Shown here: positions 35,318 through 47,300 of the stretch, in pieces
How the letters are laid out: every line of letters starts with the position of its first letter
Position numbering within the stretch: position 1 is the first letter of the stretch
Assembly: GCA_946894095.1 (NCBI GenBank)
Contig: OX335651.1
Span: forward strand, 19,056,501-19,120,500
Source of the DNA: Incurvaria masculella
Taxonomy: Eukaryota > Arthropoda > Insecta > Lepidoptera > Incurvariidae
Reading direction: 5' to 3'
DNA: 64,000 bases
The notes under the pieces: generated by a model
Database searches by the model: none
Told to the model about the DNA's origin: nothing
The model's input: the letters and a program-made list of their open reading frames with translations, nothing else
Translations under genes and position numbers: made by a program

Positions 35318-35721
35318 ATGCAGCTAAGTAATTTTATCTCACAACATAACTTAAGCCATTAATTCTTTACTCTTATGATATATATAATGAATATTCGAAC
35401 ATTTGCATTGGATTGCGTGGGTCTCTTGGGGATATGTATTATGTTTGTAAATAATTGTGACAGATAAAAATGTATACAAGTCTTTGATTGGGAATCGTTG
35501 AGAAAATGAAAGTTGCATTCAAGATTAGATAATACTTACTAGTCCTTATTAGTTACTTTAAATGAAAACGAATCTCATCATATGTGCCAAAAATATTCAG
35601 TCATAGGGTTACCAGAGGTTGAGAAATATCAGCCTAGATTCGCCAATGTTTTAGCTACAAATACGAGTTACGAAGCAGGGTCACCTAACTATTGCTAGAG
35701 CTTAACGCAACTGAAGTAAAG

Positions 35722-35900
35722 TACCCGGCAGAAAATAATGCACATTGGACGTTTGAAAGAGACAGTCGACTAGTTTCGGTTTCGTAAAGTGTCATCTGTC
35801 TTGCACGTACTACTGGTACTGAGTGACAGCGATGCTATACCAAGTCGAAACTAGCCGATTGTCTCTTTCCAATGTCAGATGAGCATTATTCGTGCTGGTA
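35722..35900. mobile_element. 179-bp TIR MITE
   Basis: Inverted ends around GAAAATAATGCACATTGG and CATCTGACATTGG-like sequence, with AAAGAGACAGTCGACTAGTT mirrored as AACTAGCCGATTGTCTCTTT-type sequence. Confidence 0.6.
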
Positions 35901-36867
35901 TGTTAGCTGCTATAAGCTGTAGTGCGTTGCCTGGTTTTTCTTGGTTTGCTCAACAAGCATCTTTCTTTGTCCTGCTGCTATTTAAATGTTTTTAATGTAA
36001 CCGGACATGGATCGCTAATACCATACTTACTGTGATTATATTTGCCAAACATACCGCATGGGACCTACGTGCCAAGGCGGGGCGTACCTTACTAGCTGCT
36101 ACTATAGAAAACAGGGACAGTTTACATCCTAGCGCATGCTAGGTCTATGGTTTTTATTGCCTCTTTGACCATTGTTCATTCAATAGTGGTACTAACGCGG
36201 GAGGTATTAACTCTACCAGGTCGTAGAACAAAAAGGGGACCTACATTTTTACAGCTTTTGAGTAAATAGCGTCATCTAGCCTAGAAGCACCATCGCAGGA
36301 AATGTCCTTTTAGGTAGCATTTTATATTTAGGGAATATATAATTTTCAATATTGTCAATCAATAGGGATCGAATTAACACATTCTATATGTATTAAATAT
36401 AATTCCTTGTCATTAGTACATTTGTGGTAAGCCACAAGCATTAACCGACAATTTTATCGTACGTTTCCTACGAATGTTTTCCATGCTTAAATACGGAAAT
36501 GACAATGCGTTATAGTTGTTTATTTTGAGACCGGATGACTAATAACAAGTTTTCATTGTGCGGAACCCATGTAATGTATATAATGTATGAATTATCTGTT
36601 TTTTTTTGTATACATAATAGTTTATGTATATATTTTTTTAAATATTTTATATTAGTATATTCTTTGTATATTGTTATAATATTTACAAATGTGTTAATTA
36701 TTTAAATTAAATTACACTTTCTGTTACTTTTCTTTCCTCCCTAATATGTTATCGTGATGTTACCGTTATGATATCCGTAAGGTATAATGATAGATAATGC
36801 CATTTGGTATTAAGTGTTTCTTTTTGCCATTATTTTTTGTAGAACGAGCAAATAAACGATATTTTCA

Positions 36868-37090
36868 TTTAAATTTTCATGTAAAACTGTAAGTTCTTAG
36901 ATACTTGTTGTATTGTAGGGTTAAACACTCCCGGTTTGGTACTATCGCATTGAATTATGGTCGAAGCTGAAATAAAACGTGCATTTCGTCCAGTTCAGAG
37001 TAACCGGGCCTATAAAGATAAGGTCCTGGCATGACACATAATTACTTTGGAAATGCGATGTTTGGGCTAATTTCATAACAGGTTGAAACC
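36868..37090 (+). mobile_element. SINE body, head not recognised
   Basis: Shares TGTAAAACTGTAAG, GTACTATCGCATTGAATTAT GGTCGAAG and AAGGTCCTGGCATGACAC with the SINE family. Confidence 0.6.
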
Positions 37091-38269
37091 TGGCTATTTT
37101 GATTGTAACTTTCATTGTAAATACGCCTGCCTTGTATTAGATAAGACAGAATGTTTTGGCTTACGAACCATTAAAAAAAAGAATGCTACAAATTATAGTG
37201 TATTGATATTAAATTTATTCTAGCGAGCCAATTTGACATAGTAAACAATGTTATTTATAAGATAGGCTAATTACAGAATCTCTGCTAGGTCTAATAAAGA
37301 ATTGTAATTAATTTTAATATATTTACTTGTAGATACAAAATAATATATCAATATTATTAAAAAACATGCAAGAGTGGACAACTTTGATTATGCAATCGAT
37401 TATGATCGGCTGGTGTAAATGTTAAAAATGTCTAATATTACCAGTGCAGACCCTGTGGCTTCTTTGACCTTAAACGGTTTATAAATGTATCTTATAAATT
37501 CAACCTTTGTACAGCCTAAGCCCCGATTGCAGGAAGACACGGCTGAGTTCACTAGGCTGAGTTAATCAATGTTCAATCACGTCACTTTTAGTGAACCGCA
37601 CGGTCTTCCTTCCACACTGTCCATACATAGTGACGTGTTTAATCATACGTTGACGTTGACTTGAATTTTTTGTCCTTTCGTGCACTCGGCCCTAAGTAGT
37701 GTTTTTAAATTGTAAGAAAACTACCCGTTAATAAAATAGTAGTAAAATAGTAGTTAGTAAAATAATTCCCGTTGCGGATCGAAAATGCTGTGCCCGAGGG
37801 ACAACGCTATACTTCGGAGCACTATATCATAGATTAAATCAGTAATTGTTCTGTGGATTAAATGAATACGTCCGTCCCTCTTGCACAGCCTTTCGATCAG
37901 CTGCACGAATTACCTATAACTAGTTTGATTTTTAGTTATCTCCAATAAACTACTCTCTGTTGTAAAAATTGTGTTATATAATTTTAGATTTCTAGCGTGA
38001 AGTGAAAATCACACATTCGTTATAAGCTCAGATCAAAAAAGGAAGGAGATGTGTGATCTAGCTTAGACCCATGTCACGATCGTATATTTTCTAAAATTGG
38101 GAACTGACTTGTCGAACGAATTTCATTTTACTAAAGTTTAAAAATATAAAAATACCAGGCAATAACCGATCAAAATTATTTATTTGTTCCATTCGCGGTT
38201 GAAACCTTCGGCCCGTGGTGTGAGAGCGCCAAATCCTTTATTTATGAAATCGGAAAGAAAATTATTGAC

Positions 38270-38907
38270 TTAACAGGAGAAAAAATGTCAGCAAGTTATT
38301 TAACACAAAGACTGAGCATTGCTATCCAGAGGGGCAATGCAGCAAGCGTGATGGGAACACTGCCATACGTGTCGCCGCTGGACGAAGTCTTTTGTCTTGA
38401 CTCTTAAGGCTGTTCCGACCCATATAAAGTTGTTTGCACACAAAACGCGAAAAGTATTGCACTTTAAGCCACGATTTAATAATAAAAGTTTAATATAGTC
38501 ATATTACTTGCAGCGAAAACAATTTCACAATTTCAGGATTATTGGTTTGGTTACAATTTATTCAAATACGAGTTTTATTTAACAGCGCCATCTAACGGTG
38601 TAAAACTTCTAATCGGCAATTACAACGAAACCATTAAACCTGAAATTGTGAATATGTTTTCGCTGCAACTACTATGGCTATATTTAATATTTTTTAACGA
38701 ATTCGTGCCTTGAAGTGCAAAACTTTTTGCGTTCTGTGTAAAAAAACATTGTATGGGTCGGAACATCATTAACAGGAGACAAAATGTCAGCAAGTTATTT
38801 AACACAAAGACTGAGCATTGCTATCCAGAGGGGCAATGCAGCAAGCGTGATGGGAACACTGCCATACGTGTAGCCGCTGGACGAAGTATTCTATCTTGGC
38901 TCTTAAC
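38270..38907 (+). repeat. Direct repeat of an ORF terminus around a TTAA MITE
   Basis: Two about 135-bp direct copies (38270-38407 and 38769-38907) flank the palindromic MITE. Each reads on the + strand [20 protein letters not shown]... to a stop; the second has an extra TAG. I do not recognise the protein family; it looks like the C-terminus of a repetitive element ORF. TTAA occurs at each junction. Confidence 0.6.
38408..38768. mobile_element. Palindromic TTAA-type MITE, copy 2
   Basis: Opposite orientation to the copy at 456-817. Ends GGCTGTTCCGACCCATA and TATGGGTCGGAACATCA. TTAA flanks both sides (38404-38407 and 38769-38772). Confidence 0.75.
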
Positions 38908-39589
38908 CCTTGTGTCTCCGTTTTTTTTCTTTTTCATGTTTTTAAAATTTGTATTCATTAATGTTATCAAATAAATTATACCGTACTTTTGCTAAAGTTG
39001 GCTTTGAATTTGTGGGTTAAGCATACAATTAATAACCCTTTAAATAGCCACTTAAACGATTTGTCAAAAGATAATGAAAGTTCTTATTTTACCCCGTTGT
39101 TAAAATTTGTAGGAACGCAAAAAATGCTAGCGGTATCAACATTTTCATTTTGAAGGCGCAATAAAAGCTAATGCTTGTCATAAAATCTACATTAGACCGT
39201 GATTGTTGAACCAAAAATTATGGGTGAAAATAAATTAGCAATTTATTATTTATTTTACTTACATTCCATGCTCTTCGAACAAGAATAAAATGTTTAGGTA
39301 CCGACAAATTGGGTACCGGGGATAAAAAAATATCAGTAATAATAACAGACCGTTTTAAACCAAGAAATGTGATATAGATGTATGTATAATCGACTGTGAA
39401 GCAAGGACACATTAATTAAAAAAAAGTCCAACAAAAATAACTACTTTACGAATATACTGCAAGGCTGAACCCGAACCAGCAAAACATACCATTTGGGGGT
39501 ATCGCGTCTTCCAATTTTGCCAGCTGCTGTATACACACAATTTGGAATTCTCTTACAGTCCCCTACCACAGAATAACTAATAGTGCCCC

Positions 39590-39816
39590 TACTAGGTGGT
39601 AGGGCTTAATCCCGCCCGGGTTCGTACCATCGCATTGGATGAAACGATGGTCGAAGCGGCAATGCAAAATTGTCAGTGTTTTCCATCCAGTTCAATGTAG
39701 CCGTGCTTATAAAGGGAAGGTCCTGGCATGGCACCTAAATCCTTCTATGTATTGGGCTAGTATCGTAACGGTAGTTGTGTGGTATTAGCCATCCATGTCA
39801 GGTCGCATAAAAAAAA
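39590..39816 (+). mobile_element. SINE body copy
   Basis: Starts CTAGGTGGTAGGGCTTAATC and ends CCATGTCAGGTCGCATAAAA. No head is recognised. Confidence 0.7.
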
Positions 39817-40553
39817 ATCCCTCCTCCCGTATCAATGCCTTCTATTAACACAGTGCTTAAGATTATACCAACATACAATTATTTAATGCTTCATCTGCGT
39901 TGCGTACATTGACTGACATTCACACATATTGCCGTCGTCACTATTTGGCATCAGACGCTATATACCAGTCCTAGGTTGACATAAGTAAATACGTCGCTTA
40001 TTCCCAGGAATGTGATATGGATGTAAATATGTGTCAATTTGGATAAAATCGAAAAAAAGAGGAAATGACAAAAAGCAATTGACAAAATAAAAGCTGTCCT
40101 GAGAAATAAGCTCGATTCGTTATAGTAACAACTTATTTTGATGCTTCAACAATTTTTTTCTGACAACGTGATTTTTGTCACTTTGTCAGCCTACTTTTTT
40201 TTCAGTGTAGGAAAATAATTGCAAACCATTAGACAATGACATTATTTCTTGCAGCTTAATATAATCTAACGGCGAAGTTAACTCCAAAAGTGCATGTTGG
40301 GTTCATAATAACTGGACACCCGGTCGATCGATATGGCTTTCGCGTCTCAAAAGTTCGGAAGCCTATCGTCGTCGGTCGCCTTCTAGATGAGAGCCTGGCA
40401 TACGCTGCCCCCCATAAAAAAATAATGGCTTATTTGAAGTCCCGGAACCAACACATAATGAAATAGTTGTAAATATAGTTCAAGTGTTTAAAATGTTTGT
40501 TTAGATTTTCACTGTTGTTCGACATATTATTTTACTTTTACGGATAAACAGTG

Positions 40554-40691
40554 TTCAGCTTACTCACTAAGCTCGACGTGCAGTAGACATCTGACTGGAC
40601 GAAGCGTCAGAGGTCCTCCAGGTCGCGTCGCGAATCCTGATGATGTCCACAGCGTGGTGGACGAAATGTCGAGCTAAGTAAGTAAGCTGAA
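40554..40691. mobile_element. 138-bp TIR element next to a SINE
   Basis: GTTCAGCTTACTCACTAAGC at the left is mirrored by GCTAAGTAAGTAAGCTGAAC at the right. A flanking ACGGATAAACAGTG (40539-40552) recurs inverted at about 41080-41093, enclosing both this element and the SINE. Confidence 0.6.
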
Positions 40692-41080
40692 CCTCAGCCT
40701 CAGCCACAATGCCCAGTGGCGCGACACTTGGGCGATCGCTCTCCGAAGTTAAGCAACGCTGGGTCCGGTCTGGTCTTGGATGGGTGACCATTTCGATTCG
40801 TTGAGAGAGGCTGGCCGTGGTTCGGATTCCACGTTAAACTGTAGATCCCCTTCCTTACTTACTAGGTGGTAGGGTTAGTCCCGCCCGGATTGTTACTATC
40901 GCATTGGATGATGGTCGAAGCGGCAATGAAAATTGTCCGTGTTTTCCGTCCAGTTCAATGTAGCCGTGCAATATAAGGAAGGTCCTGGCATGGCACCTAG
41001 TTCCCATGTGGTGTGTTGGGCTAATACCATGACAGAAAGTGTGTTATTAGCCATCCATGTCCAGTCACATAAAAAAAACA
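40692..41080 (+). mobile_element. SINE with 5S-rRNA-like head
   Basis: The head contains CTCCGAAGTTAAGCAACGCT and TTGGATGGGTGACCA, close to the A box/IE/C box region of 5S rRNA. The body is the same as in the tRNA-headed copy at 19420. It ends in an A-run. As in SINE3-type elements, the 5S part supplies a type 1 Pol III promoter. Confidence 0.8.
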
Positions 41081-41188
41081 CTGTTTATCCGTAATAAGTG
41101 TATAATGTTATTATGTTCCAATTACCAATTACAGTAAAATACATAAAAGCAAAATAAAATCACTTAAATCGAGTCCCAAAGATTGAAT

Positions 41189-41381
41189 CTACTCCGGGAT
41201 TCTGTAGGTGAGAAGACCCTCGATCTTCCTGTCGACGGCCCGGGCGGCGCGCGCGGCCGCCCTCACGCAGGTCTGGCTTCCCTTCACGCCGCGGTCCTTC
41301 ACGAAGCCGTAGTTGCAGATGCAGAAGTTGGGGCCCGAGCAGACGCCGTTGGGGCAGCCGCCGGGGCAGTTGGGCATGCAC
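41189..41381 (-). CDS. Gene 3 exon 6
   Basis: Acceptor TGTCCATCCAG. Encodes CMPNCPGGCPNGVCSGPNFC and a basic Ala/Arg-rich stretch to TAG at 41191-41189. GC-rich relative to its surroundings. Confidence 0.82.
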
Positions 41382-44300
41382 CTGGATGGACAACAGACGA
41401 GGAATGACATAAATACGAAACAGACGACATCAGAAGACTCGGTTTTTTCAGAAGTGCTTTTGTGGCTATCACTACACGAAACACAAAATAGAAAACTCAG
41501 TATTTTCCATAATAAGGGAAAGAAGTCGAGATGTATCTAATAACATTTGTCAGCCTCAGTAGCCCAATAGTGCGACACCTTGCGATTCGATAAGCTGGGG
41601 AAGCACCTCTGAGCGCGATTGGGTTCCGGATGGGTTCCCATTTTCAACCTTTGAGGCTGGCCGTGGTTCGGATTCCACGTAAAACTATAGGTCCTCGTCC
41701 TTACTTAATAAGTGATAGGGTTAATCCCGCCACCATCGCATTGAATAAACGATGGTCGTAGCGGCAATGACAATCTCCTTGTTTTCCATGCATTTCAATA
41801 TAGCCGAGCAATATAAGGAAGGTTCTGGCATTGCACCTAGTTCCCATGTGGTGTGTTAGGCTAATATATGACGGTTAGTATGGTATTAGCCATCCATGTC
41901 CAGTTACATAAAAACAATCTTTAATAGGCCGATATCATAATTAAATGGCAAGATCAATTTAAGATAACCGAGGAAAGTAGAGTTCGACAAATACATACAC
42001 ATTGCCAAGAGGGTTGTGGTTATCCCTAGTGAAGCCAGGCTTGCAGGTGCACGTGTCAGGGCCGGTGCACAGCGCGTTGATGCAGGGCTGCAGGCACTTG
42101 GGTTGGCAGATGCCGACCGCCTCGTCCAGCTGGAACCCGTACTGGCAGGTGCAGACGTCGGGCGCGATGCATGCGCCATTCGTGCAGCCCCTGAACGAAT
42201 TGTGAATGTTCATTAACATGTTCTTTACATATTGTCAATAGAGTTTTGGTGATCCCTGGTTAATCCAGGCTTTCAGATGTACATGTCGGAGCTACTGATT
42301 AAATTCCTACAGTCAACCTAAGTATATCTAAGGCGCAATGCCTTGCCGTTCGATAAAAACTTTGGATTCAATCAGGCTCTGGATGGGTGACCACTTTCGA
42401 TCTTTGAAACTGGCCATAATTTGAACTTCACGTAAACTTGTAGTACCATTTACTTACAATATAATTAACATGGTCGAACCGGTAATAAAAATTGTCGTGT
42501 TTTCCATCTAGTGACGTAGACGAGTTTAATTTCATGGTGTCCGAGGACTCCGAGGTATTTCAGAATTGAGAGACCCTCCACCTACGTGCTCTTTGAAATT
42601 TCATTACACCACCCCTCCGTCCCCTTCTGCCTGCGCTCGACGCGGAACAGGCAGGGAATTCATCCATTCACTGTCGCCATTCCGAAATTAAGAACCAATC
42701 AATCCTCTAGAATTATCAAATGGCCACCTTGTCTAGGTATTTCACCCAAATTACAGCCTGGGGTCCTTCAGTCTTTGTGTGAAAAGCACCTAGCGACCGG
42801 CATGGTAGCCGCATACCTCGTGAAAGTGCGAAAGGCCATCGGGATCTTCGGGCACTTATTAGATGAGGAACTTCTGGACGCCATTTGACGCGCTTTACAT
42901 AAAAATATGGTATGAATGATGAGCTAACATCACAAAAATTGTTGTATATATGCAGTTTCATAAAAAACGGCATTTCCATGCTTAATCTTAGTTTAGAATT
43001 AATTAACGTTCTTACGCTTAGATAGCAGACTACTCTTAGTCTAGTACTAGATTCTATCTGTGTCTTTGTCTTTCCATTAGATTAATAAATATATAAAATA
43101 AATCAAATTGAGTAGGCACCATTCAAAATGTCTTCTATTTCTGTAGCATACTTACTTGGAGCAAATAGGTGCACACTCCCCGTAGCTTGTTATTCAGTCT
43201 CCGTGGGCACAGTTGGCACAGTTCAAATGGTAGGAGCGTTCTACATATTAGGAGATTACTTACTTCGAACAAACAGGGATACACTCTCCGTGCTGGTTCT
43301 TGGTATATCCCTTGTGGCAGACGCATGTGTTTGGTCCGACGCAGTCTCCATGGTCGCAGTTGGCACAGCTCGCATGGCATGAGCCATCGCCGCCAACGCG
43401 GAACTCTTTCTCACAGACGCACTGGTCTGGAGCCGTACAGTTACCTGGTTGATGAAAATTGGGATATTTAGAATACACGGTATAGGAGATCTTGGAATAT
43501 CATACTTTTCGGATGTTACGGATTGGAAATCACTAATTCGATTTCTGACTCGCTTATTGAAGTAAACAATTTAAATATTCCATGCTTTGGGTATGATTTC
43601 AGAATGCACATGGAATTATAGACCAAAACATACCGATTTCGATTCGGCCAAAGACAAACCAGAACGAACCCTGTATCTAGTCTACAACTTACCATGTCCG
43701 CCACAGTTGTCCTTGCACGCTGGCAGACAGAACTTGCTCTCCGAATCGAGCTTGTACCCCGCAGCGCAGATGCACTCGCCGCCCGAGCACCGGCCGTTCT
43801 GGCAGCCGATGGGGCAGGTTGGGACGCAGAAGCCGCCCAGGTTCTTGACGTGGTCGGGGTAGCAGGTGCAGACCTCGGGCGCGGTGCAGAGTGCGTTGAC
43901 GCACTCCTGGCTGCAGATGGGGTCGCAGCGGCGGTAGTTGTAGATGTTGCGGGCGTAGCCTCTGCAGCAGTCGCGGACGCGGCTGAACGCGGGCGTCGAC
44001 TGTGGGTCGGGTAAACGGTATTGTGGGTGTAAAATTGTTGAAGTTGTGAGAAATGCAATCGTGGAGAGACAAATAGAGGCTGAACTTAAGATGATTTGAT
44101 TTAAGTTTTAATTTTTTGTAAGTTCAGTTTCATAAATTAAGCAAGTAAGTAAGTAGTAAGTAATTCTAAAATGTGCCCAGTATATTGACAGGAGACTTTT
44201 CACGCTCTTCTTGAAGATCCCACTTACTTAATTATGGTTGTATAAATAATTATATTTTACTGTTGTTGATAATGGTTGTGGCTGATGTTCTTGATTTCTA

Positions 44301-47300
44301 TAAATATATTTAATATTTAATTTGCTTGTACCTACTTTAAAATAGCAACATAATCTTCGTTATATTATTGGTCTGGAAGCCTTCGACATAAAATATCATC
44401 TAAAACCAGCTTGTTTCGGGTATGAGAGCGCTGTGTTTTTTCAGTCTCTGAAGGAAGATGGAATAATAACAAGTACTTATAATTCCAAATGAATGTCATT
44501 AAAGCTCTGTTCAAAAAGAAACGAAAACGCCAAAGAAACGGGAGTTCTCTAAACTATGTTAAATTTGAAAACAATTCTAGGACTAAATCTATGTAACTGT
44601 ATCAGTTATAAATTAATTTAAAGGCCTCATTAAACCACGACTTATCTAGATCTGTCGTTTTATTAAGTGACTCTTATTAATCTATTGAGATACGCAATCC
44701 GGATGTGAATTGAATTCTCCACCTCTGAGAACGGTTGGCTTCTGGATGGGTGACCATTTTCAACCATTGAGGCTGGCCATGGTTCGGATTCCACATAAAA
44801 CTGTAGGTCCCTTTACAGGGGTTTTATTAGGTGGTAGGGTTAATTCTGCCCGGTTGGTGCCATCGCATTGAATGAACGATGGTCGAAGTGGCAATGAAAA
44901 ATGTCCGTGTTTTCCATCCAATTTAATGTAGAAGGTCCTGGCATGGCACCTAGTTCTCATGTGGTGTGCTGGGCTAATATCTGACGTTCAGTTTGGTATT
45001 AGCCATCCATATCCAGTTACATAAAAAAAAAATATAGAAAAAAATGCTCACCCCATTACCAGCTGGAATGTTATGAGGATCCTTGGCAATGCTAGCAGTG
45101 CTGAAACATGATAAATAAAAAAGGGTTTAATTGAGGTTTTAGTGGACATTATTACAATCGTCGATCTACGTGTTTTTACAGGATTTATGACTTGATATTG
45201 AAATATGCATTTTAATTGAAATAAGATTTCCCTTCATGTTTCGGAACCCTGAACAGACGCCTTCGTCGAGGTAGAGATAAATAAATAAAAATTAAATGAT
45301 GGAAACGACAGGGCGCACTTACGGGACCTCCTTAAAGCAGAAGCCCTCGCCGAGGTGCAGCGGTCGATTGAGACAGTAATAATGACAACCCAGAGATGGG
45401 GGCTGTTAAACTTAGAAATCTGACGATTGTTAGAGATGGATTCAAATATTTAAATGAAAGAAAATACAGCGCACACTCACGAGACCTCCTTAAAGCAGAC
45501 GACCTCGTCGAGACAGTAATAATGACAACCCAGAGATAGGGGCTGTTAAACTTATAAATCTTACGATTGGTGAGATGAATGAAAAAAAAATGATAGAGAA
45601 GACAGCACGCACTTACGGGACCTCCTTGAAGCAGACGCCTTCGTCGAGGTGCAGTGGTCGATTGAGACAGTATTAATAACAACCCAGAGATGGGGGCTGT
45701 TAAAATTAGAAATCTGACGATTGTTAGAGATGGATTCAAATATTTAAATGATAGAAAAGACAGCGCGCACTCACGGGACCTCATTAAAGCAGACGACCTC
45801 GTCGAGACAGTAAAAATGACAAACTATGCCCGTGCATAGTTAAAATAATATATCATAAAATAAAATTATATCTGCAACAGTCGTCTCGATATGAAAAATT
45901 ACCAGATTCTGAATGTAATATGTGAAATCGCCAAAAAGGTGTCGTCGAAAGACATATAAAAATTATAATAAAATTATAAAAGTGTACATTGCTTGAAAGA
46001 ACCAGTTTGTAAAGTTCAATGTAGATACAATAATCCCATACAAAACGTATTCAATAAATCTATCATTTTTTGTTGCTGACTATGCCTACGATAGCAGCAT
46101 TCAATGCAGGAATTATCTTTATCCTGCAGTCATACAAGGCTTCATCTAGACCAGTCTTTCTCAAAGTGGGCGATAACGCCCCCTTGTGGGCGCTGGAAGC
46201 CTACAGGGGGGCGGTGAAGGGCTCAGAGGAAATTGGGGGGCGCTGAAGTGGTTTAGGGGGCGATGGCTGATTTGCATTTTTCTAATAGCTACTTTAAATT
46301 TAAATGAAAACCTACATACTACATTGATTATTTGGCTAAATACTATTTAAAAAGTTTAATTTAATTGCCTTAAATTGCAAACTCAATTGGCACAATGTAA
46401 ATACATAATTAAATTAAAACTATTAAAGTAATGATTGCGACTATTTTTTCTAAGACGTGGTGAAGCTAAACATTTTGGGGGGCGCTGGAAAATAATGGAT
46501 TCTTAAAGTGGGTGGCAGACAAAATAAGTTTGAGAACCTCTGATCTAGACCTACCGATTTGAAAACGCATCTCCGAGCAACTTTTTAACTAATCAATTTC
46601 CTTCACAAAAAGGTATTTTAAATGTTTTGGTAAACTTTCTCCTATAGTTTTTTTTTTATTATCGACAAAATACATTAAAAATATTTTTAAATAAAAAAAG
46701 GACCGCCTTCAAAAAAACCGGAACTAAAAAGCAAAAAATAATTGGTTACTTTTAATTATGTACGAAAAGCTATTTTAATTCTAACTAATTATGTACAATT
46801 TCTTAATTTTTAATCATCTTTTGAAGTCGGTGCCTTGGGTAGAGTTCGCTTCGCACGCTGCTGACCGAACAGACACTATTTCAGCCGAACATACCCGAAG
46901 TCTACGAGAGCGTAAACAATCTGAGTCAGCAATGATTGGTCCACAGAGCATTTTAAGCGACCGTTCGTCTAACTGGAGATGCCCTTAGCGTTGGTTTACG
47001 TGCAAGCTGATATCGATACAGCGCAGCGTACTGAAATTGGGCTTCAACGATTATTAGTACTTTCGGCTTTATAAGGGCGCGCACTGGTGAAGGAGTACGT
47101 TAATTCTCTTGTTGTCCATCTCTAACGATTGTTAGAGATGGATTCAAATATTTAAATGAAAGAAAATACAGCGCACACTCACGAGACCTCCTTAAAGCAG
47201 ACGACCTCGTCGAGACAGTAATAATGACAACCCAGAGATAGGGGCTGTTAAACTTATAAATCTTACGATTGGTGAGATGAATGAAAAAAAAATGATAGAG

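Larger units (their letters stand above)
35318..38269. other. Intergenic, genes 2-3 (tail to tail)
   Basis: Contains a MITE (35722-35900) and a headless SINE body (36868-37090). AATAAA sites at 36850 and 37303 are candidates for 3' ends but are far from gene 2. No gene is seen. Confidence 0.45.

Noticed and set aside
40692..40800. Possible 5S rRNA gene
   Set aside because: Only part of the 5S sequence is present, it is diverged, and it continues into the SINE body and A-run seen at other loci.
42586..42888. 100-codon + strand ORF in intron 4 of gene 3
   Set aside because: No family pattern, no splice context, and antisense to the host gene; too weak to call.
41183..44014. Plus-strand ORFs over gene 3 exons
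   Set aside because: Antisense shadows of NIM exons with matching coordinates.
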